Shown here: piece after piece, positions 9,969 to 21,366 of the stretch
Layout: every line of letters starts with the position of its first letter
Position numbering within the stretch: the first letter of the stretch is position 1
Assembly: GCA_958450325.1 (NCBI GenBank)
Contig: OY288244.1
Coordinates: 34,409,424 to 34,473,423 of the forward strand
Length of the DNA stretch: 64,000 nt
Direction of reading: 5' to 3'
DNA from: Agrostemma githago
Taxonomy: Eukaryota > Streptophyta > Magnoliopsida > Caryophyllales > Caryophyllaceae
Position numbers and translations under genes: made by a program
The notes under the pieces: model-generated
Told to the model about the DNA's origin: nothing
What the model saw: only the letters and a program-made list of their open reading frames with translations
The model's database searches: none

Positions 9969-12108
9969 TGTAGACACCTAGATTTGGACCTGGTGGCTGC
10001 AAAAGTGCCCAACAAACACCCAATGACGATAGGACAACAACACGACGCGGGTTCGCGATGTTTTAGGTAGTTTTTCTATAGAACGGATCAAATAAATTAC
10101 TCAAAAAAATTAAACTAACATGATGGCAGCCTTAGTCGTGTCGTTACGGTTGCATAAACACTAATTAGAGTCAATTCTGACACCAGGACCCCGAGTCGGT
10201 CCCGAAACTCGAACCGAGTCAGCATCGCGCCAAGCGAACCTCGGGATTCACACGCGAGGCCCACTAAACTGGCTATATCAAGCCCCGGGAATCCTTAACC
10301 TCCAAGTTATGTATTATACACCCGTCTCTCGGTTTTGGAAAGTATCAAAATCGTATCTTCAAAACTCCAACCACCTCATCTCACGCGTCTTAGACTCTCC
10401 ACGTCTGAACCCAGGCGCCTGAGTCTTGGTGCGCCAAAACTCAGGCACCCATAAGGGTGACGAGGGACGAAAACACCTATAAATAACCCCCTTCACCTCA
10501 TTCATTCGACACACAATTCACTCTTCTCTTCTCGCTAAGGGCTCGCACTCCGACACCCGAGGCAAACGATCCACTCGATCGTAGTTCCGATAAAAGTGAC
10601 ATCGACGCTACTCCTCACCTTCGAGCACCCCACTCGATACCGAGGTGCCTGTGTTCGATTAGCTCAAGTCTAGTAACAAAGTTCTGCCGGATTAGCCGCT
10701 GGATTAACCCATAATAACGAAGCTCTACCGGAATAGCCGCAGGAGGAGTGAACGGTAACGGAGCTCCGCCGAAATCACTTGGCAAGCTAGGAGGATCCGC
10801 GTTGAAAGCCGAGTCGTCACTAGGTTGTCATCCAAACAAAACTTTACAGTCTCGCACTTTCTATTATTATGCAATACGACAACACTAGATGTGGACACTA
10901 GGTCCACAAACATCTACTAAAACACATAACATCCCAACTTCAACCGCAAACACTAAAATACACTAAATAGACCCGAGTAATCCCGAGATCCGTTCACAAC
11001 TATCTATGCATCGTGTCCCGTTTGGTGTATACTCCGAGGGTGAAACTCCTCACAATGTGATTTACTTACATTCACAATTACAGTTTTTCGTATGATTTAT
11101 TGCTTTTATGACCTTATAATGGCATGCTAAATCACCTAACACGGAATTCAAAACGTAAAATAACTAAAACTGAACAAAGTGATGGTCGGGTTTTGTATTA
11201 GTCTGGGTGCTCGCCTTACTAGGTTCGACGCATCTCTATTATTACCGAACCAACGCATCTTAAGCAGAATACCAGGTAAGGTATACCACGAGAACGACTA
11301 ATATCCGTATTATCCCGTTAAAACTGACTTGATAATACGTATAATATTTTTACTCTCTACTCTCCTACGTGCATCTTTTCATGGCTTGCATGTCACGTGA
11401 AATCGCATGCAAAGAATGTAAACACAACTACTTTGACGACAATACTAACTTGTCCTTAAACAACCGACGTAGCAAAAGATATAGGGTGAAAACAACGGAT
11501 GTTACAGTATTTCCGCCACAACAAAAGAACTAGGTTATCAGCCCACCGATTGATTAGTAGAGGCCGCTATAGTGCGGGCGAGATTGGGTGTTGACATCTA
11601 TCGGATGTTGGCTTCCCAATACGTACCCTCACCTTTTACTCATAATCGACGGTTTCCGGATGTCCGAAACCATTAGCAATGAGAGTCATTCCAGGCATGG
11701 AGTGCTTAAGGGTACAAGTCTCTATCTTTAGGTCCCATGCCCCTCAACTTTGAGCCGGCTAGGGATCATAGTTGACTTGAACGGTTTCTGAGTCCCCATA
11801 ATTGAATCGGTGGCGACTGCACAAATCGGCAACGAATTCAGTTCACTAAAAAGGTCGCCTTATCAAATAAATCTGCCTTTAAACATTTACAACCGCGACT
11901 CGATCGATTCCAAACGGAAACACGGGTGCCCCCACCGGTCTAGTACTAGTCCGGATCGTCATCCGAATCGAGGTCCGAAACGTCACCCCGTACGCGAGAT
12001 CGGACCGGCCCTCGACATGGAGGGGGCCGCGTGGGTGGCCGCCGCCACACGTTGAAAAATCGGGTTGGTCCCGCGCGGGGCACCGGGTGGTGCGGACGGA
12101 CGTCCACA
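9969..12108 (+). mobile_element. Element A 3' LTR
   Basis: This 2140-bp LTR starts TGTAGACACC and ends GTCCACA. It aligns along its length with the 5' LTR of element C. Shared blocks include the TATA region, the CTCGCTAAGGGCTCGCACTC block and the GTAGAGGCCGCTATAGTGCG block. The 5 bases after it are AATAG; the matching upstream TSD is not in the window. Confidence 0.88.
10478..10485 (+). promoter_or_regulatory. TATA box in element A LTR
   Basis: TATAAATA within CACCTATAAATAACCCC, with the equivalent box at 49174-49181 in element C. It lies 509 bp into the LTR, as expected for the U3/R boundary region. Confidence 0.65.
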
Positions 12109-12179
12109 AATAGAATATAGTGTTATGATACAATCGTAACAGAAGTCGATATTACTTTAATAAAATAGCGGGTGTTACA
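12109..12179. other. Short LTR-like stub between element A and element D
   Basis: This 71-bp stretch ends GGGTGTTACA, so its minus strand starts TGTAACACCC, a common start of plant Ty3 LTRs. It is neither part of the element A LTR (which ends CCACA at 12108) nor clearly part of D. It may be a leftover LTR tip into which A inserted. Confidence 0.3.
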
Positions 12180-12322
12180 TAGATACATGATCTCTTAAAA
12201 AATGGGTCAATCTCGAGGTTATGATGGATATATGTTGATATTTAATTTGGGAGATGTGTCATATGATTTATGATGGTGTGGAGGATGATTGACGGGCTAA
12301 TATAGAGGCAAATTGCGATGGG

Positions 12323-13124
12323 ATGTTTATTTATATGCCTTATGAGGAACGATGGGAACTCCTTAAATATTTAGCCCGAAACAGTGCTGAGTCAGAGAAG
12401 AGGTGGATTACTTTCATGGCGAAATGTAAGGTGATATTGCAAAAATTAACGGCTGCTCTATGTGAGTCAAATATTATAGTTGATCCTGCACCATCAACTG
12501 ACTATGTTATGAGTACGTCCGTTGCAAACGTTAGAGAGGATATTGACCAATTTGATGACGATGATGATGATGATGAGCCTCTGATTTTTTTCTTTGAAAA
12601 TTCATCCTCCGGTCATTGAAGTTGATTCTGTTATGTCTAAAAATTTAGTGATTCAATCTTTGACGAAAAATCCTGAGATTTTGAGCATTGTTAATAAACC
12701 CATTTATGATTCAATTGATGATTCTAGTCGTCCGCCTACCGAGCTTTCGTCTGAAATCACTATGCCTAACTCATGTATTGATGCTTCTTGTGTGATTGAT
12801 AATTTTGTTGATTATTCTACACAAGGGCTCCTCACCGAGGCACCTTTAGAGGATTTGATGTGTTTGGGCTGTTGTGCAGGTGAATCAAACTCTTGGAAAG
12901 CGGAGGTAGATGAATTAGAAGCAGCTCTAAATCATCCAGGAACCCTCGAAACAGAAAATCTTAAGGTATATGGGATTGTGGATACACCTGTTGAGGTAAT
13001 AAATCATTCTCATCCACTTGAACTTCCTCCTTGCTTCGATGCTAGTACAGGTATTCCTCCCGTCTCGCATGAATTAATTGTGAAAAATAACAATGTTGAT
13101 TTGAGAGGTATTACGTTGTCTTAG
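12323..13124 (+). pseudogene. Element D coding remnant (acidic, function unknown)
   Basis: Two plus frames overlap (12323-12619 and 12594-13124). They join by a one-base slip in a T7 run near 12585-12591, so the ancestral frame was probably continuous. The first part holds a Lys/Arg-containing helical segment and a run of seven Asp residues. The second is acidic with scattered Cys (LGCCAG). A reading frame also continues upstream to about 12180 with stops. No capsid, zinc knuckle or protease signature is visible, so the product is not assigned. By position it equals the middle of the Ath1/E polyprotein, and the C-terminal motif follows at 23060-23105 after the Ath1 insertion. Confidence 0.55.
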
Positions 13125-13599
13125 ATACCCGATAATTTACATTATTATTTTCCACCATTTTTTGACGGTTGTGATTATATGTCGAGGCATTATGAAAGTT
13201 TTCAAAGGAAGTACGACAAACTGAGATGGTCTTTGACATTGATTTTTGATAAGTGTAGTTTGTAGTGCCTATTTTGCTGTGTTTTGGTCCCAATTTCCTT
13301 GCGGAATCGCTCCTTGGGAGCGGTTCATGGGCTACTTATGCTTCCTCTAGCTCGTTTCAGGTTCCCGAGACCATTCATGAAGAGTTGGAGCGATTCCGAC
13401 TCAATACATACACTTTTCGGAGCCAACGAAGCGGAGGAACGATCAGTCGAAGCCTTGGATTCGACCCCGAGACCTTGGGACCCGATCCCGAGCCCCTTAG
13501 ACTCGATCCCGAGACCCGAGAGTCGATAGGAAGTCCTTGTGAAGCAAGGGGGAACCTTAAAGATCTTATTGGAGGCCTACAAGACTCATCCCCGACGGG

Positions 13600-13740
13600 T
13601 ATGGCTTCATCCCGTCCGGGATGAAGTGCACATAAGAGGGGTGTTCTGTTCTGGGTCCTTCCCGGTCGGGACCATCCCTTTCCGGTCTGGACCATTCCCT
13701 TCCCGGTCGGGACCGGTCCGTCCCGTTCGGGACAAAGGTG
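13600..13740. repeat. TCCCGRYCGGGA near-palindrome cluster in Ath1 5' LTR
   Basis: Several copies of TCCCGGTCGGGA and variants (TCCCGTCCGGGA, TCCGGTCTGGA) lie just upstream of the TATA box, as in the 3' LTR at about 21720-21835. The same motif recurs in the Ath1 3' region and in element E, suggesting a family-wide feature of the promoter region. Confidence 0.85.
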
Positions 13741-13787
13741 CTGTAACCCGCCTTTGTTTCCCTTCTTCTCCTTCATTCTTGTAACCG

Positions 13788-13795
13788 TATAAATA
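13788..13795 (+). promoter_or_regulatory. TATA box in Ath1 5' LTR
   Basis: TATAAATA, 541 bp into the LTR, repeated at 21887-21894 in the 3' LTR. It follows the near-palindrome cluster and precedes a T-rich leader. Confidence 0.65.
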
Positions 13796-14910
13796 CTCCT
13801 CCTTTGTAATGTTTAAGCACTTTTACTTTACCCTACCTTACATTAGACTCTCTTAAGCCTCTCTACAAGATAAAACCCTAGATTTAGAGTTCATCCTTTT
13901 AGATTAATCTTCCCTTAATCCTTAGTGAATCTCCTTTTAATCTAGTTTAGTTAGTCTTGTATTAAGAGGATACTTGAAGATTTATCTAAGCTTGACAACC
14001 TTGGAGTTGATTTGGGTTTCTTATTTATGCAAGTTTACATCTTTTTCATCATCTTGTTGTTGGTATAATCCTCTCTACTCTTGTTCTTTGTTATTTAATC
14101 AAGTTTGAATCTTTTTATATTGTTATTGTTATTGTTCTCGTTCTTCATTATGGATGTTTGGTTTATGATGTTGTTTTCTCTTACTATTGTTAGTTTATTC
14201 TTGATAATGAGTGAGTAGTCTCCTTGTGGGTTATTAGGGGGATTAAGGGTAGAATATGGGTGATTAGGGTTTGATTAGGGGTAAAGGGTGAATCTTTGTT
14301 GTTAGTCACATATTGGGCACACTATGTGTTTGCTGAAATGCTTGTTTGAGTTGTAGTGACCATTCTTCTCATGCTAGTCTTCCTCTACTCATTGTTTGTC
14401 TAGTATGTGATTATGTTGAGAATAGTCGTTAGACATAAGACTGTGGACTAGGGTATAGACGCGAGAGCGCGAACCCACCTTGACATCAGTCTAAGTAGCG
14501 AGAGCCCGGACCGACTCTAGCAATTAGGAGACACCTACACCCTTGACCACCCCAATTACCCATCTACACTTATGAACCCGACCTAACTCACTTCTTTTCA
14601 TATTTGATTTCATCTTCTTAGTTTGTCATCATTTCTCTAGTTCATTGTTTAGTTTGTGTTTAGTTATTTCATTTAGCCTTGTTATAGCTAACTTGTTATT
14701 AGTCTTGTTCACTCCTCTTCTCCTATCCTAGTTTGTCAATCATTAATTCTTTGTGTTTGTTTGTGACTTAGTCTCGTTTTTAGGCCGACCTAGTCTAGAC
14801 CTTACAATACCGTCTCCGTGGATATCGACCCTACTTGCCCTAGCTACCCACTAGGAATAGTCGGTTATTTATTTGATCGGCGGGATCCACGACAAATCCC
14901 ACCATCAATT

Positions 14911-14928
14911 TGGCGTCGTTGCCAGGGA
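14911..14928 (+). promoter_or_regulatory. Ath1 primer-binding site (tRNA-Asp type, two mismatches)
   Basis: TGGCGTCGTTGCCAGGGA lies 3 bases after the LTR end. It differs from the Ath0 and E site (TGGCGCCGTTGCCGGGGA) at two positions, one C-to-T and one G-to-A. Both could be methylation-driven decay. Confidence 0.85.
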
Positions 14929-15145
14929 CGGTGCATTGTTTAGACTTAGTTTGCTTATATCTAGACTTAGTTACCCTTCTTTGTGCTCTTCTATCATCTC
15001 TTGTGCATATTCTCTAGATTTTTCTTGTTTCATTAGTTTTATTTCTTCCTCTTTTCTCTTTGTCTTTCGATTGTGCTTGTTTATTGTCATTACCTAGTGC
15101 CGATAAAGCACTAGTTGTTCTCACGTTTGTTCTAGTGTGTAGTGT

Positions 15146-18100
15146 ATGCCTAGGCGGGGAGGCGACTTCTTTCTCTTTAATCCAGAGCCAGAAAGACTTT
15201 TTCGAGTCTTTCGCCAACGGACGATTAACCGGGTTAGAATCTCTCAACCAAGCGCAAGCAATACCCATCAAGAGCAAGCTCAAGGAAACAATTTTGAGGA
15301 AGCATCTCGAGAGACGGCCGAAGGGAATTTCACCAATCCCTTTGGATATTCTAGTCCTAGTTCCCCCTCTACATCTACTTCAACTCCATCTTCACCACCA
15401 TCTCCCTTACATCCAATTATGCCGAAGTTTTCGTCTCACTCTACATTTACGGAAGATGTCTTGCCGGGACCGAATGCTCTACCGGCCGCTTATGCCGGAA
15501 ATTTTGTGGCCAAGACTCAATTCATCCAACTTGTGGAGAGAAATCAATTTAGTGGTTTGCCCACCGAAGACCCGCACCAACACATGGAGACTTTCTCCGA
15601 TTATTGTGACGCTATTTCTCAACCCGAGGTTACTCAAGAACAAATCCGATGGGTATTATTTCCATTCTCATTAATTGGAAAAGCGAAGCAATGGGTCAAG
15701 AGTCTCGATAGGGCAACCATGGGCATTGATACTTGGAAGAAACTTGCATTGGCGTTCTACCAAAAGTTCTACCCTCCGGAGAAGACTAATTTGCTTAGGG
15801 CCTCCATCACCGGTTTCCAACAACGGGATGAAGAGAGCCTTTATGAAGCTTGGGAGAGGTTTAAATCTTTGATGAGATCGTGCCCCCACCATGGACTTTC
15901 ACAATGGTTCTTAGTCCAACAATTTTGGAACGGTCTTTATGAGGACTCAAGAACTATACTCAATATGGGCTCCAATGGTAGGTTCACCGAGGTCGATGAT
16001 GACCAAACATGGGCAAGAATCGAGGAGATGGCGGTTCATAATTCTCAATACTCAAGGCCTAGGAAGGCAAATCGAGGAGGTAGGCACGAGGTTGATGCTA
16101 TTACTCAACTAAGCATTGACCTTGGAGCTCAATTGAAGACCCACATGGAAACCATTGACAAGAAGCTCCAAGGCCACCTCACTCAAGTTCAAAGCATTAG
16201 TTCCTCCAACCAACACTCGATTCGAGAAGTGAATGCTTTGGGATTTGCACCTCCTTTGCCTTATTATCGGATGTGTGATACTTGTGGAATCGTTGGTCAT
16301 GATCCTATGCATTGTCAAGGAAGTATTGAGCAAGTGAACGCCTTTCAAGCGTTCAAGCAAGGTGCCTCCTATTACAATCAATACCAAGCTTCCAATCAAG
16401 TCCCTCAACAACAAGCTATGCAACCTCGTCCCTATGTTCCACCTCCCTTAAGGGACAACAATCAGGGTTAACAAGCTTATGTGGGTAACCCAAGGCCCTT
16501 CAACAATTTCAAGCAAAATAACCAAGGTACCTTCCACAACAACAATCAAGGGTTCCAACAAGGGAACTTCAATCAATGTGGTTTCCAAGGAAACCAAAAC
16601 TTCCAAGGACAACAAAATTACAACCATGGCAATAATCAAGGCAATTCTCATGGGTTCCGAGGGAACCGTCAACAACAAGCAACTCAAAGTCAAGAACAAC
16701 AAAGCAAGCCTAGGAGCCGATCTCCTACTCATGACTATGGCATTCCTCTAGTCATCACCGATACTCCGCATAATCCACAATCTCCACCTCGAGATTTCAA
16801 CATGCAAAAGCAAATGATGGATATGTAAAGGAGTACTCAAGAAATGCAAAGGAGTCAATTGGAGACACAAAGATCACAACAAGAGATCATAGCCCAAATC
16901 TTAAATGAAAACAAGGAAACAAGAACTCATATGAAGATGCTTGAGACCCAAATATCTCAACTTGCATCGGGAAGTTCTTCAAGACAAAGGGGGCAACTAC
17001 CTCCTCAAGGCGAAATGGCGAAATTCGAGCATGTAAATGCTATTACCACGAGGAGAGGTACATCTCATAACCCTCCCCCACCCCCTAATGAGCAAGAACC
17101 AACAAAAGAAGTTGTGCCTCCAATTCAAGAAGACCAAAGCTTGGGAAATCCTATAGAGGAGCAAGTCTTATGGGAGATTGAGAAACCCCAAGAAGACGAG
17201 CTTCCCCCACTTCAAGCAAAAGACAAGGGAAAAAGAAAAGTGTCATTTGAAGAGTCCACCCCTATTGTGCAAAACAAGATCCAAATCAAGTTGCCTTTCC
17301 CAACAAGGCAAATGAAGACCAAGGTGGATAGCCAATATGACAAGTTCCTTAATATTGTGAAGAAGTTGGATGTGAGTGTCCCATTTACCAAGCTACTTAC
17401 CCAAATCCCGGCATATGGAAGATTCATGAAAGAAATCCTAGCTAGGAAGAGATCCATCGACAAGGAAGAGACTATTGATTTCACAAGGGTGGTGAGCGAG
17501 CTTATTCAAGGTTCTACGCTTCCAAAGTTGAAGGATCCGGGTAGTTTCTCGATCCCTTGCACCATAGGCAACTACAAGATCGAGTGAGCATTATGTGATT
17601 TGGGTGCAAGTGTGAGCATCATTCCTTATTCTATTTGTTGCCGATTTGGGATGAAGGAGCTTAAAAGTACTTCCATTACACTCCAAATGGCCGATAGTTC
17701 ATTCAACCGACCATTGAGGATGCTAGAGGACGTGCCGGTACGGATCGGGAAGTTTTTCATTCCGGTCGATTTCATCGTGCTCAATATGCCGAAAGATGCC
17801 AACACTCCCATTATCCTTGGGCGCCCATTTCTACACACCGCCGGTGCTATGATCGATGTGAAGAATGGTAGGATCACCTTCGAGTTAGGCGAAGAAAAGA
17901 TAGTGTTTGACCTCCAAGGCAACACTTCGCCTACTAATGATGAGTCTTGCAATATGATCCATGCCACGAAAGACATTGATCTAGGGGTAGAGTCGGGACA
18001 AAGCTTGAAGAAGAACTCTTGTGAACTTAAGGATGATGACTCTGAGATTGGAGAGGATGAGTGCATATGTCATGGATTTGATGACAAGTTGAAAGGCAAG

Positions 18101-18361
18101 AAGGAAGATGAGCCTCCCTTGGGGCCACATGAGGATAGACGGACGTTTGGGTATATACCGAAGGATCGAAAGTACAAGTTCAAGCCATTGAACTTAGTAT
18201 ATCGGGATGCCCCGGGAACGTCGAGACAAGGTCATGGAGAACCTTGGTATTTGGATGCTTATATTACCAGCTTGATTGAAGACTTTGCTAGGGCCTTCGA
18301 CTTTTTTCTTCGTGCCCTCGATGGATATGGAATGGGTTGTAGTATTGTTGAAAAGGATTGA
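15146..18361 (+). pseudogene. gag-pro: Ath1 gag-protease polyprotein with three nonsense codons
   Basis: One unshifted frame of 1071 codons starts at MPRRGGDFF. Residues about 125-300 form the retrotransposon gag capsid, including YEAWERFKSLMRSCPHHG. The zinc knuckle CDTCGIVGHDPMHC (CX2CX4HX4C) is at residues 377-390. A Q/N-rich linker and a coiled-coil-like ETQRSQQEI region follow. The aspartic protease has DLGAS at about 818-822 and ILGRPFLHTAGA about 75 residues later. The frame then runs into an acidic Lys-rich segment and ends with ARAFDFFLRALDGYG (about 1048-1062). Stops occur at residues 442 (TAA), 561 (TAA) and 814 (TGA); each is one C-to-T step from CAA, CAA and CGA. Capsid and protease are otherwise well kept, yet all of pol downstream of protease is absent. 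Particle enzymes would have to come from another element. Confidence 0.88.
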
Positions 18362-18644
18362 AGAATGAACCATCCTTGGTTTGACGGAGTTCCAAAAGAA
18401 CCGTCTCTTTGTATATATCTCTATCTCTTGTAATCCCTTTTAGTTTTGTGAAATTCTTGATTATTTGGATTGTTGATGAGCGTGTGAGGGAGGGAATTTG
18501 ATGTGTGTATGAGCTTTGTTTGTTAGGTGAACTGAAGATGATCCCTAGGGAGGAGTGGTCATTTTTTGAGCTTGGATCGTGTGAAGGGGAGTCGGTTTTT
18601 GAAGCTTGGAACAAGCTTTTGGGAGCTATAGAGGGTTAGGAGAC

Positions 18645-18840
18645 TCTTCCCGGCCGAGAAGAGGTCATCCCGACCGGAAAGGATGAGTCATCCCGACCGG
18701 GAAGGGTGTCATCCCGGCCGGGATGGGTGTGCAAGAAATCGGGTCTACTGGAGTGCCATCCCGACCGGGACGAAGGCTTCCCGACCGGGACGAGAAGGTC
18801 ATCCCGACCGGGACCACCCATCCCGACTGGGATGGACCCC
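18645..18840. repeat. TCCCGACCGGGA cluster in Ath1 internal region
   Basis: At least eight copies of CATCCCGACCGGGA or close variants occur in about 195 bp. This is the same near-palindrome as in the LTRs but outside them. A matching internal cluster lies at 44050-44200 in element E, so its presence after the coding frame is conserved. Confidence 0.9.
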
Positions 18841-20504
18841 CTGTTCCTCCTTTGGCCTTTTCTTCGTCGTTTGAGCCCACCCTACCACTTTATGCCCCCT
18901 CCCAACCTCCCTACATGTCCTTACTCTCCTTATATGACCCCTACAACTCATATACACATTTTCACCTCCATTTCTCTTCACTTTACACTGACCTTCACAT
19001 CAAAACCCACCTCATTATACCTTTGTGCTCCAACCTTGGATCCGTATAGCGATCGGAGAGGAATAACAATGACGACGACTAGCTACGTGCCAATATTGAC
19101 TTTTGAGACGATGGAGCGAGTGAGTTGCTAACCGTATGGTATGGCAACTATCCTCTCTTTTCCGTTTTTTATAGCTTGTTTGCCTTTGTTTGTTCCTCTC
19201 CCCTTTTACACTTTTGTGTCATGGTGGCACTCCGGGCCTTGGTATTTGTTGCTCCCGACTCTCGATGATGTGACTACATTGAGAGTCATTTCAAAATCCA
19301 AATTTCACAACATTTTCACCCTTTTTTTTGTAGGATTTAGTCGGATTTGGGCGGAATCCGGGCTAGGTGACTTGATTCCACCATGTCCTTCCCTCCCATT
19401 TTCCTTTTATTTCTTTCTTTTTATTTCTTCCCCCTCTCCATATCTTTTCTCGGCTCGGCCCATGGTGACTTGACTACACCCCAGCCGGAAACATTCTACC
19501 ATTTTCTCCACCTTTATTTTTGATTTTTAGCTTTATTTTCGTAGTTTCTTTTCTTTTCTTTTATGCTCCCATGCACTACGGTCAAGCATGAGGCCATTGC
19601 TTGGCTTAAGTGTGGGAGAGCGATATTATATCATAGTTAGTTTTATTTTCTTAGTTTTTCGAAAAAATCATTGAAAACCCTAAAAATTTGAAAATTTTCA
19701 CAAAAATCAAAAAGATTTTCTTTTGTGTGTTCACCTTTTGTGTCGTTGTGTCGTATATTTGTTTCGTTGTGTGTGTTTTGCCTCTCTTTTCCTTATAGGT
19801 TGCTTGAATCACCGTTAGTTTTGGAAAGCTTTCAAGACATCCGGTAACATCTTTTATCCCTTTTCCCTCTTTATTTCTTGGGAAGTTTGGAGAAGGTTTG
19901 TGATGTGGTGTGCTCGGGTGGAGCTTTGTAATGCTTGTGGTTAATTTGTTGGCTTGTTTGGAAGCTTGGGGTGGTATTTGTGTTGGTTATGTGTTCGTTT
20001 TGTTTTGTTGCTTTTGCTTCTTTTTCTTTCGTTCTTTGTCGTGTCTTTGTTTTGTGTGTGTAGCTGTATCTTTTGTGTGAAAAGGTTTTCGAAAACCCGG
20101 TTTAGAGGCTAGTGTGCGAGTGTTTACTTTCCCTTCTTAGTAGTATAAATCGAGTCTTGGACTTTAGTCTAGTAGAATGACCCTAAATCAATGAATTCGT
20201 TGGTCCTTTACCTTGAGTCCACCTAGCTTAATAGGGATTACTACGGGATTTGCATTTTGACCATTATGACCACCCACAGTGTGAAAAGGCCTTGGTTGCC
20301 GAGTCCCGTCCCTTAGGTGACCTTGTTTGACATTGCTCGACTAGTCCAAGTTTTTCCTCTTTTTGTGGGTTGGAAGGGAAGGACGCTCCCCGACATACCC
20401 ATTCACCTACCTCCTACACATATCCACCAAATAAAATTGCAATTTGTTGAAGTCTCTCTTTCTTAATTGCCAAGAAATGCCTATCAATCAAATCAAGCCA
20501 AAAA

Positions 20505-20670
20505 GGGCAAAGAAAAGAAAAAGAAAGAAAAAGAAAGAAAGAAAATATTGAAGAAAAAGAAAAGGCACAAAAGCCAAAAAGAAAATAGAAAAGAAGAAAA
20601 AGAAATGGCATGGCAACTCACAAAGCAAGTTTGCAAAAGAAAAGAGAAAATGCCGAAAAGAAAATCATCT
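20505..20670 (+). repeat. Purine-rich tract in Ath1 3' region
   Basis: An A/G-only-like run (AAAGAAAAAGAAAGAAAAAG) on the sense strand, about 700-860 bases before the polypurine tract. Equivalent tracts occur on the sense strands of E (about 42270-42350) and D (24710-24830). The Lys/Glu-rich frames it opens are composition artefacts. Confidence 0.8.
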
Positions 20671-21354
20671 CACAAAAAGATCTTAACCCCACAAAAATAA
20701 CCCTTTTCCTGACTTTTGCCGTGAAGAGCCTACCAAAGGATCGAGTCCCTAGGAAGGATGATAGCGGCAAAGGTCGGTCTTCCCTCACTTTGCAAATATT
20801 TTCACCCTTTTTACTTGGACTAGTTAGGCGGTTTCGGACATGGGACGACCCTCTTGGCTCATAGCTAAAGGGGGCGGGGTCTCACTTACCTACAGTGTCG
20901 ACTAACACCGTGGTTCATCCTTTTTCCATCCCGCCGATCGTCCCGTAGTACGTTCTTAAAAGGTTAGGAGGAACCGAGGTAAGTTACCAACGTTTTTTAT
21001 TGCTTGGTCGTCATACTATTAGGGTTTAGTCCATTTTGGTTTGTATTGCTAGCTTGAGAACGTTGTCACTTGCCTTGAGTCCTAAACCGGTGCTTCTTTC
21101 ACCGCTTTTTAGAGAGAAGCGGTATTTGTTTCTCTTTGGGTGCAACCTTTTGTGTGTTCTTTGTATGTTTGTGCGTTTGTGTGTTTTTGTGTCCGGTTGC
21201 ATCCACAGTTTTGTCGCAAGACCTCACTTGCCTTGCGGAGAGCACTTATCCTCTAGGTGTTCTCGCGTGAGTTGAAAGGGCGTAGGGTGCGCTAATACCC
21301 ACTCGGCTAGTTTAGTAGTTAGTTTGTGCTTACTCGAGGGCGAGTAAGGGTTAA

Positions 21355-21366
21355 GTGTGGTGGAGT
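21355..21366 (+). promoter_or_regulatory. Ath1 polypurine tract
   Basis: GTGTGGTGGAGT directly precedes the 3' LTR start TGATAAGTG. In E the same place reads GTGTGGGGGAGT, so the Ath1 copy has one G-to-T change. Confidence 0.8.

Larger units (their letters stand above)
6440..12108 (+). mobile_element. Element A: Retand/Tat-like Ty3 retrotransposon, 3' part and 3' LTR only
   Basis: The plus-strand order is a broken antisense mobile-domain gene, non-coding sequence, two tandem arrays (52 and 82 bp units), a polypurine tract and a 3' LTR (9969-12108). The LTR starts TGTAGACACC, ends CCACA and clearly resembles the 5' LTR of element C (48651-50852). That LTR is followed by the TGGCGACTCCGCTGGGA primer site of Tat/Ogre-type elements. 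Tandem repeats before the 3' LTR are a known feature of Retand and Ogre. The gag-pol part and 5' LTR are not present, probably displaced by or lying beyond Ath0. Confidence 0.8.
13247..14907 (+). mobile_element. Ath1 5' LTR
   Basis: A 1661-bp LTR from TGATAAGTGTAG to CCCACCATCA. It is 25 bp longer than the 3' LTR, mostly because of one extra TCCCGGTCGGGA-type repeat near 13660-13730. A TATA box lies at 13788-13795. By eye the pair differs by a few percent. Confidence 0.95.
18362..21354. other. Ath1 long non-coding 3' region
   Basis: About 3 kb without a supportable gene. It begins with a block also found after the E frame (GGTTTGACGGAGTTCC). It then holds the near-palindrome cluster at 18645-18840, pyrimidine-rich stretches, a purine-rich tract at about 20505-20670 and a conserved segment before the polypurine tract (GTAGGGTGCGCTAATACCC, shared with E). 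Short frames here are low-complexity shadows. Confidence 0.75.

Noticed and set aside
13284..13784. Overlapping frames in the Ath1 and E LTRs (also 21404-21875, 41144-41497, 48167-48511)
   Set aside because: They lie in LTR U3 sequence with near-palindromic GC-rich repeats, recur because the LTRs are repeated, and have no coding context.
17212..18066. Minus-strand frames opposite Ath1 gag-pro
   Set aside because: Antisense shadows of the protease region.
20467..20700. Lys/Glu-rich small proteins in Ath1, and the equivalents at 42156-42416 and 24709-24903
   Set aside because: Pure composition effect of purine-rich tracts; no conserved residues beyond base bias.
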